Positions 54,591 to 64,000 of a stretch of DNA of 64,000 nt are shown in pieces. How positions within the stretch are numbered: position 1 is the stretch's first letter; every line of letters begins with the position of its first letter. The notes beneath the pieces were generated by a model that had not been told where the DNA came from, did no database searches, and saw nothing but the letters and a program-made list of their open reading frames with translations. The DNA lies in the NCBI GenBank assembly GCA_001247695.2, contig LGRX02033428.1:1-64000 (forward strand), written 5' to 3'. The DNA comes from Cymbomonas tetramitiformis. Lineage: Eukaryota; Chlorophyta; Pyramimonadophyceae; Pyramimonadales; Pyramimonadaceae. Both the position numbers and the translations under genes were made by a program.

Positions 54591-57500
54591 ACATATATCG
54601 GCGCAGCAATGAAATGTACACGATAAATGGTTCGCGGATATATGCATGTTCGCAGATGCGATAAATCATCGGCAAAATCGTTTCCGCGCGGAAAATCATC
54701 AGCGCAGTATCGCAATTTTCATGATTGCGCTGAATTGCTTTTTGTACGGCCTCATATATGTTGATGCGCGATGATCACTAAATTGCAGATGGCAGCATGC
54801 GCGATGGTCGCATACTGCGCGATGGTCACATATTTTGCAGAAGTTGATCGCAGCATGCGCGCGCTTGCAAGAATCACGTTCGAAAATTGTCTAGAATAAT
54901 ATATGACATAGTGGTCATCGACAGAATTTTGATTGTACACATGTCAGCGCTCGTATCATATGCTGATGAATGGCGACGACAATTCATACTTTTCATCAGC
55001 AGCGCGCTCGCATTTGTATACAACGTACATCAGCGATTTTTGCAAATCATCTATGCACTGTTTACAATCACTGTGTGCAATGATTTATGGCCTGTCAGCA
55101 TAATATATACCTTTCATGATTTCATAAAATGCGAGGAATGCTCGATTTTAGCACGTACAGTTTTAATGTGTCTACATGCAGCGAGAAGCACACATGTGTA
55201 CGCGCGATAAAATCATATACATGATTGTATATATGCAGGAATGCTAAGAGCACATGATCGCTATGCTGTGGATACATACTGCTGTGAATGCCTTATTATC
55301 ATACTGCAGCAGATTCCAATGTTCTGATGACCACACAAATACTTTTGATCATCAGCATTATACTTATCAGCAGCACAATGATCTGTGCACAATATGTGTG
55401 TGCAGATTAGCACACACACACATACACTCATTTCACTTACAGCAATCATTAATACACAGTGCATATACTTCTATATCATGCACACATCTTATGCTGAATG
55501 ATTGCAATGTTGTAAATGGTACATACTTTATTATACTGTACAGCTTGATCACGATAACAGCTGTAGTACATAGAGCATAAGCATATTGCAGTGAATGCTA
55601 GTCTATATTCGAATCCATGTTGCAAAGGGTGCCTGACAGTAATCACAACACCATAATTAGTTTGTCGTGCCCTGGTGGAGCCGAGATGCTCTCCGGGTAA
55701 CATGTACATTCTATGGTGGATTACTTGAAGGAATGCTCACCTGAGCTTCATGTAAAATCCATCAGTAACTCATTTCGTAATGAGATTATCATGGAATTAC
55801 AACAATCCCTAAACTATATATATCATGTTAGATGTAATCAGTACGTGGTATGCTGACAATCTGCATGATAGGTTGTTAGGATATTGTGATATCCATAAAG
55901 ATCTTGCAAAGTGTGTGTAAGTAAACACACACACACACACTAGTACTAATCAGCAGTACTATACACTGCACAAACACTAGCATTCATTATACATGTTGAC
56001 AATACACTGACTCCAAGTGTAATGATCAAGTATTGTATCAATACATAATACATAGATACCATTTTCCAAACACATGTGCGTGGAAAATGTCAGTGATTGC
56101 GATAGATAAGGGAGCAGGATAAGACAAGATGCTGTAGGGCTGGATGGAGTTATCTCCAGACCCGAAGGCAAGATACTGCACCCATTAAACAGCTGGTAAC
56201 TGTTGGGTGCAGTCCACTCGTCATTCCACACACTATCGCTGGAGCAACATCAATATCTACATTACATTCTGACAGTTGATACAGATGATCACTTCACATG
56301 CATGTACCAACTCAGATCAGCAACCATACATGAATTGACAAAAGGTGGTTGTGGACGTACACACACACAAACATTGTGTTGTGTAAAAACTGCTCAGATT
56401 ATATCTAGCAGTGTCCAGATGTATTTGAACATAGAGATATCACTTGATATACTCGTTGTATACATCCAAATATATCTTAGGATCTGACACAACTGTGAAT
56501 TCATTTACAGTTGATATATCTTAAATATCACCAGAGAGTGCATTTGCCTCCATGGGTTTCAATCAGTAAAACCCAGAAATGTGATCAACCTCAGATGTTG
56601 ATATGCAGAATAATTCACTTTTATGCCATGAAATTTGTCATGTGCAAAGGTGAAGTGATTTGCAGTGCTTCTGTACTTTGCAGTCCACACACACACAGAG
56701 ATATGTATATATATATATATACATATAGCCAAAAACGGCCAAAATGGGTAAAATCCGTTTGCGATAGATTTGAAAATTGAAAATCGGACCCTATTTTATT
56801 TGATAATATGATTTTATACCTATTGAGGTATGAGAAAATCATAATGACAATAGTCATATCTCGTGTAACACCCTAGATATTAGGTGTGTAATATATAGGG
56901 GTGAACATATTGGCTGTAACGAAAAATCGGTCAAAATACAATACGTGTAATCTTTTGCAAATTCGGGATTGATTTTTTTTGCTATAATGGATATTTATCT
57001 ATCAAATAACAATCCCTGAAAGACATAACACGTGTAACACCCTGTAACACCCTAATATTTAAATGTGTGTGTCAGGGGTGTAACGTACCCTCTGAAAATC
57101 ACTTAACATTCACTTAGGTATTGAATGCAGTTTTGCTTAAAAATCTTTGCAAAAACGTTATACTGCTTATTTTTTACCTATATTAGGGTTACTGATATCA
57201 TGTAACACCCTAATCATATTATTGGGTGAAAGGGCCACTGTAACCAGATATACCCTAAATGCCACCTATTTATTGGATACACTTTGTGTTTGGCAGATAT
57301 ATGTCATGCTGTTTTCGATGCAGACATGATTATATATCGGGCAACAACCCAAGAACTGGTGGGCAACAACCCTAAAACTGTATGAACTGCTTCCTATAAG
57401 GACTGCAAGCTATAAGCTATAAGCTATAAGGTATATAAACAACTGACTGCCTATGTATTCACACTTCCTCAAGGGGGGAAGAAGGTGGATAGGATTCACA

Positions 57501-60500
57501 CATATCCATTTCATATTCCGATCTGGTGATTTCTGATAGATTGCTTTTGATAAAATCACTGCATCCACAAATAACGTTGAAATCTGTACAACGTTAAATC
57601 CACCATCACTAATAAAGTGTAAACTCGGATGGGAAACTATATTCCAATGACTATAAGTTGACTCTTGCTCAGCATTTACATTCTCGAGTAAGTTTGGAAT
57701 GCTGAACTATATACATAACATATAACCTGATACCATGCTTAATTGCATTTCCTGGATCAGAAGATGATAGTTATATAATGTATATATATATATATATCCC
57801 ACCTGATATACTTTGGCACTATAGCTGTATATAAGAGTGGGAAGGACAAGTGCATCGCTGTAAGACTGGTTGATATAGTCCCAGTGCTGAAGGCAGAATT
57901 TGGCACCTGAATAACAGCTGATAACTGTTGGTGACCATCATGCAAGACCTTCCAAGCGTAACTCCTTTGATCCCGAGATGCAAGTGAATTGTTCATAATA
58001 TGTTGACATCACATAAAAGCATTCTGATAAAAACCCTATATATTCATATGAGCTGTCATCACTACAATGACATGGGTTTTTGAATCGTCGAAATAAGTAA
58101 CTCCGATGAATTCACTAGTACAGAATAAGCTGTTGAGATTATTCCTCCGGCTGGATTTCAATCATTCACAATCCCTGTACATTCCGGTGACAAAATATTG
58201 CACTGGACTGATCACCATATTGGTATAATCTGTGATATATAAGTCACCAGAGAAAGCATTGCAATCAGCACAATGCTGTCTAGACTCACAAAGATGAGTA
58301 ACAAATATTCTCAGATGTAATAAACAGAGGCACAATGTGACCTACGCTAAAATCGCGTATGCTCGGGCACTGTATTGTGACCTGCGCTAAGATCGTGTAT
58401 GCATGGACACAACATGACTCGTGCCAATGACGTGGACATATTTTTTGCCACGACATCACATCTGAAATCAATAAATCACTCAGAGTAAAGGTGTTGACAC
58501 CAGTACACCAGTATAGCACCATTATACATATAGTCATGAGGATTTTAAGGAAGACATAGTCTCTCCGATATTGACAAACATGGTACATATATATATATAT
58601 ATTCATGCTCTCTGATTATATATTGATATCCCACAGCATACGATGATGGTAATTGCAAACCACTTCGCCGCTGGAGGGTAGTGTTGTATATATACAGCAC
58701 ATGCTTGGGTACTATATGACCCACGCTAATGACGTGGATTCGGGCTGCATCCCAATAACTGCAATGCACCTTCGGTGCAAGGGGCTGCAACCCGAGAACT
58801 GCTATCCAGCTTCATAGAAAGCTTCCACGTCATCACAAAGAGGTCGGACCTCTGTTGTATTTGAACGGCGCTTGACAACCGCCTAGCAATACACTTCCTT
58901 GAGGGGGGAAGATGATAAGCTAGAAATACAACTAAAAACCAAATAAATAATAAAGACAAATAATAAAACAAGTAAGTTGCATCATTGTTTTTGTTTTGGT
59001 AAGCCTGACTGTATACAATCAAACCATTCAGAACTCCATGAAGTTGACACATACATCAGCCATGACATACATATGAGCTTGATTTTGAAGACCTAGACAT
59101 TGTATACATCTGGTCTAGCATGTATCCAGACTAGAATTGTATATTGACACGGTGCAAGCACTATAGCCTCTGCCACCGATGATCATTGAAAGGGGCAACC
59201 ATTCTTGATATTTCATACATATCATCTGATTGGATCATTAAAGGTGTCAAGATTACTCAATGCAATATGCAGGCCACGGCCTGAGTATAACACCTAGAAG
59301 GTCGAAGCCACTGAGCTGACCAATGCAGCATAAATGTTAGCTGCCTTGAAGGCTATACAATAAGCCTATTGCCCTTATGTCTTGATATGTATCCGTGTAT
59401 TGGCATCTCTTTGAGGTAATTATGCCTACTGAATGAGCCATATCAACCATCTTGTCTTCATTGATCATTACATATCTGATCATATCGCCATTGAGCAATG
59501 CCTATTCTGTGAGATAATATATCACGAGGCATTTCATTATTGCACATTAAACAATTGTAGTGCAACAAAGATCGTCAGCTCTTCATCATACCAAAAGGTT
59601 GAGTTGTTGTCATAAGTATTGATTTTTCAGACACCATTTCTCAGAGGACTATTCATCATGAAAGACAAAGTCTGTGCAATCATGGCTATTCAGCCTCCGA
59701 CATAGCTGACATAGCTATTTAGCTTATGACCCAACCGTTGTTAAGCAGCCTCCACACCATATGGCTGAAAAATGGCAAGCAATCTCTTCGGTCATTCTTG
59801 GGCATAGAGCAATCAAGCACAGCCAATCCAGGATGTTTATCCCAAAATTCTCCAAGAGTTATTCATGTTTTTTCAGTGTCATATGAAAATAGCTAATATA
59901 CCGCCCTATGATGGAAGTCATCTCCTTCAACGAGGGAAAGTGGTTATGCTGTAAAGTTGACCAATCTGATCATCATAAAAGTGACAGATTTGAGAAAATC
60001 GATTGAAACTTGTATTGAAAATAACTATTCCTTACAATAAGGTATTGCACCTAAGGGAATAAGGGTTTCATCGTCTGAAATAGGAAAAGACTTTTACATT
60101 GACTCTAGTTCCTGAATCCAGAATCGCATAGAAAAATATTCTATCCTGTACATATAGAAAGCACATTAGATTCAGATTCTGAACATTTAAGTGGACTTGA
60201 ATGCACTCAAATTTGTACTGAGTTGCAATTGTCCAAAGTTTTTACTCTGACATCATTACTTATTTTGTGGAATAGCATACAATGGTATAAACCATCCACA
60301 TATAGATTGACACCATATTTGTAATTTCATATCATTTTGGCACATAAGACAAGCATGCTTCATTAAGGAATGAAAACTCTTTCAAAGTTCATTCTGGAAT
60401 ATTTAGAAATTTGTTGCCTCATCCATTAGGCCAAGAAGTTTTGGAAAACCCGCAATCTGCATATGGTCTCCAAGCACAGTTCATCCTCATTATGGAAAGT

Positions 60501-63415
60501 GACAGAAATTTTACAGTCATAAAACAAGTCACAATTCTATCGGATTGAAATGACACATTCATCATTCATATTTCTTTATCATAACAAGTCTCTGAATAGT
60601 GTTTGCCCAAAAATAAAATGGGCACCATTGAGATAAGTGATCATGTGCTGAAGAATATACACATATCACTAAGCAATGCCATGTTCTATTCATAATGAAA
60701 TGACATGTCAGCCATCCATCAACTACGAAAATACAACTCGTAGTAAGTTGTTGTCATTACGGACACTTCTTGATTGACTCTCCATTAGCTTCGATACCAA
60801 AGTTAACTTCGGTACTGATTTCTTTGTTCATCATGACAATCATTATCCAGAACCATTGTCTAAGTTGGGTACACTATAGTAACCCTGAACTGACAAAGTA
60901 TGTGGGCTGCAACCCAACGACTGCATTTGACATCATCTGGCATTTGCCACATTCAAAAACGTCAGGCATATTGCCAATATGACGTAGAGAGAATCAATGT
61001 TCAGATTGACATTGTTACCTCTAAAGCATTCGATGAGTAATCTCAGTCTGATTCTCTATCAAACCATTTTTCACATAACATAATGATTGAATAACATCCT
61101 CCATCACCATCTGATTGGTTTGATACATCTCTTTTTACGAAGGGGAGAAAGAGTATAGATTCATTCATTTTTTATACAGCTGCCACAAATTGATTTATAT
61201 AATTGTGATTTGCTTGGAAAATTAAAATTTTTATCAAAAGTTCCAGCATCTGTGTATAGCAGCCATTAAGTTGATGACACGGTACATCATGCCGATTGAA
61301 ACATCAAATGAAGTCTTATTTGACTTACTAACACATGAAGTTCATTACGAGGAAATCATAGATACATATTTCTCCGGCTCTATCATTTTTATGAAGGGCA
61401 CTGACATGGGATAACGATGGTTTTTCAAAGGTGAATAAGCTATATTGTAAGCTTACGACCATCACTTTGACGTCAACAGCCTGAGATGCTGATTGTCGAA
61501 ATTCAAGAGTTGAAGGATTCGATGAATCAACCTTGATACATGTGTTTTGATTGATAAATTGTTGATCCATGGTTTCTCCCCAAATCTAGAGAAGCTGGCA
61601 CACAAGTTGTTGCCAATGTCTTAAGGAAAGCATCTGAGCAAAGGATTGCTAGTTGTGCCATCAGGCATCGAATTCCATAACAGCAAAGCCGAGTGAGTAA
61701 ATCCGCCACTCTAGCTATTTGCCCGTCATTCCTTCCAGGTTCATGACAAGAGACAATTCATCAAAGTCATACACCAATGCATAAGTCGCATGCATGGTTG
61801 CACAGTTTGTATCCGAATGCCATTCCATCAAGGTTAAGCATCTTGACAGTAACACTGGCCAACCAAAAGCCTTCCTGTCTTCGGATATCTTGAGCATTCT
61901 CATTTCCAACTCTTTGGACTAGGAAGCATCATGACTGTGTCTCGCCAGGACGCTAATCCTCAAAGCCGCACACTTGAGGCGAGCCTTATGAGATAGTGAC
62001 CTTTGGCTTGTGGGGCGTCAACCCCTTATCAAATCCTGAACACTTGTTAACACCTGGATAAATTTATCATGATGCAACTTAAGTGGGATTATAAGTTCCA
62101 TATAATCATATTGTCTACGTATGCTGAAGGCATAACTGCCGCACATGGTTACAATAGGTCGCAGCTTCTATAACATTGTGGCTTCTAAGTCAAAAGCTGA
62201 TAGCCGATGACTTTTGCCAATAATTGCCGACCAAATGATAATCAGACCGTGGAAACATGTACCCAAGAGGTTTTCGTCCATCGGTCACATATATATATCA
62301 GGGCTGCATCCCAAGAACTGCAGGGCTGCATCCCAAGAACTGCAGGGCTGCATCCCAAAGACTGCGATGCACCTTCGGTGCAATGGGCTGCAACCCGAGA
62401 ACTGCAGGGTTATATCCCTAACATTTTTTACCCTGCATCAAATTGATATGACAGGAGCAGGAATTGATCCTTCCTTGCTAAGGTGTAGTGAGCCTTGTAT
62501 AAATCATACCCTTACACAGATACGCATATGCGGGTACCAATATCTGTGAAAAACTGCTAATGCTACCTTTGCCAAAACCGTGGTTTGTCATCGGATTCTT
62601 GGCCAGTCATCCGAGCTACCGGAGATATCGACTGAGGTAGACGGAGTTGTGATCCTAAGTTGTGCTTGACAAACATAACTAAAGAAATTTCACATTAGTA
62701 CGTGACGAATCCATTCTCACTCATCGCGATAGATGTTCGTCAAAGCGCGCGTACCGGACCAAATATTGAGGAGTTGAGCAGACCGGGTAAAGAATTATAA
62801 GTCCGATCCCGTTAAGCAGGGCCACTCCGTTTGCATTAAGATAAGCCCCCAAAATCGGGCTCCCCATTGCCGCCTGTGAACCTCCATAGTAGCTTCAGGA
62901 GGGGAGGAAGGGTTGGGTGCACTATATATAACTGTGGAAACATGTACCCAAGGGTTTTCGTCGATCAGTCATATATATAAGGCCGAGAATCGTGCGATTA
63001 TAAATCGTTAAATCGTGGGATCATCGTTCGCTAAAGCGACGACGGCTAGCGCAAATAATCCGTAACGTAGACTTCGGATGCTTTGAATCGTCTAGCACAT
63101 ACATGATAACGTGTGGATCAATCAGTAATCCAGCGTAGGATTGTATCGCGAAAACGCTCTTCATTGAACCTTGGAACGTCACTCAACGATACGATTTCCG
63201 GAAAGGTGGGCTACATCCTAAGGACTGTATGGCTGCCTAAGGTGAGGGACTAAAGTGGACTCAGTTCCCCCCAATAACCTAAAAACACCATGAGGGACGC
63301 CTCAAATCGGTGTAAGAAGACTGGTACCAGCAAGAAGCGACAACAACAAAGACATCAAAGACATATACAAAGGTATGCCCGTTGTGAGGTCACAACTCTC
63401 TTAAGAGGGGAGATC
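54591..63415 (+). mobile_element. Non-coding interior of large LTR element
   Basis: Nearly 9 kb of AT-rich DNA whose longest frames are about 110 codons. No gag, protease, integrase or reverse-transcriptase motif was seen on either strand. A polypurine tract (aagaggggagatc, 63402-63415) abuts the 3' LTR. Related purine tracts occur near 57466, 58888, 61136 and 62896. The size, lack of coding sequence and matching LTRs fit a LARD-like non-autonomous element or an assemblage of nested remnants. Confidence 0.6.
57341..63230 (+). repeat. Dispersed GGGCTGCATCCCAAGAACTG motif
   Basis: A 22-24-bp phrase, GGGCTGCA(T/A)CCCAAGAACTGCA and variants, occurs near 57341 (altered, twice), 58743, 58781, 60903, 62301 (three in tandem), 62386 and 63207. 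Around 58743-58800 and 62349-62408 two motifs flank the hairpin TGCACCTTCGGTGCA in the same arrangement. All are in the same orientation and within the LTR element interior. Confidence 0.7.
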
Positions 63416-64000
63416 TGTCAGGGTTATGACCGATGACATATGTGTCATACATGTCATACGTGTCATACCTGTCATACATGTCATACCATGTCATGTCATG
63501 TCATGTCATATATTATGACAGTCGGTCATGTCATATATTATTATGACAGTCGACAGTATGGTCGATCATGACTGTACAGGTCGAGTCGCGTCATACATTT
63601 ATGACAGTCGTCAGTACGGTCGACGATGACTGTACATGTCGCCAGATGATTATGTCATATCATCAGGCATCCCTGTCATCGAGAGTTCGTATGATTGAAC
63701 TCGAAGATGGCAAAGTAAAGATACATCTTGGAAACAAACCAAGAACCATCTTTAGCTTTCAGCATGCGCAGAACTCGCATGTGCAGCATGAACGAACTAG
63801 TCGTTACTACCATGCTGGTCGTTCAACCTACGTCTCGGGTTCACAACCCAATGGCGGTACCATCTAAGATGATGGGTGACGTAGGTATAAAAGTGAGGAA
63901 GCGTTGTGCTTCAGCAGATCTTCTTACAGAGACTGCACTCGCAAACCCGCTCATCCGTTCACCTGCATTGCTGTCCAACTTTGCAGTGTTTCATTGTATA
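63416..64000 (+). mobile_element. 3' LTR of large LTR element, cut by window end
   Basis: Begins TGTCAGGG directly after the polypurine tract and follows the 53720 copy almost base for base, with few substitutions and small indels in the catgtcat tract. It includes the TATA box (ggtataaaagtgagg near 63884). The window ends inside it, so target-site duplication cannot be checked. Confidence 0.78.

Overview
This is eukaryotic nuclear DNA: spliced genes with short exons and GT-AG introns, many minisatellites, and several kinds of eukaryotic transposon. I cannot name the species. A HMMR/RHAMM-like gene, a plant/fungal/algal-type GH5 mannanase and a DIRS-type retroelement together suggest a repeat-rich flagellated alga or other protist. 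That is an inference.

Layout. 1-4.2 kb: a TIR element and a 2.35-kb minisatellite folded as an inverted repeat. 4.2-7.3 kb: a 5'-truncated DIRS-like (tyrosine-recombinase) retroelement carrying a Tudor-like domain. 7.7-9.9 kb: a broken Tnp2 (CACTA-type) transposase. 10-13.4 kb: repeats, including an array of GC hairpins. 13.4-17.9 kb (minus): a GH5 family-7 endo-mannanase reconstructed as five exons, with two related MITEs in its introns; its 3' exons were not found. 18-20 kb: MITE-like and simple repeats. 20.8-32.5 kb (minus): a large coiled-coil gene of about 22 exons. It has an N-terminal PGPGEYNP motif and two C-terminal exons resembling the conserved HMMR C-terminal motif. One giant exon carries about 27 copies of a 15-residue coiled-coil repeat.

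34.4-37.0 kb (plus): a Sel1-repeat gene of at least six exons, divergent from the HMMR-like gene; a 190-bp hAT-like MITE lies between them. 36.5-43 kb: five minisatellites and fragments of open frame. 43.6-44.1 kb: a short acidic ORF with a 166-bp tandem duplication. 46.5-47.8 kb (minus): a membrane fatty-acid-desaturase-like protein. 48.4-50.2 kb: a tRNA-derived SINE candidate, tandem repeats and a 91-bp palindrome. 51-51.8 kb: a frameshifted zinc-finger ORF inside GGCGCGCC-rich repeat DNA. 52.4-64 kb: copies of one LTR family. Two nearly identical copies, at 53.7 and 63.4 kb, bracket about 9 kb without substantial ORFs, and a polypurine tract directly precedes the second. This looks like a large non-autonomous LTR retroelement whose 3' LTR runs off the window.

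The host genes (mannanase, HMMR-like, Sel1, desaturase) have no evident shared pathway. Exon joins were inferred by reading both strands by eye, checking phase, and matching known protein families. No alignment or transcript data were available.
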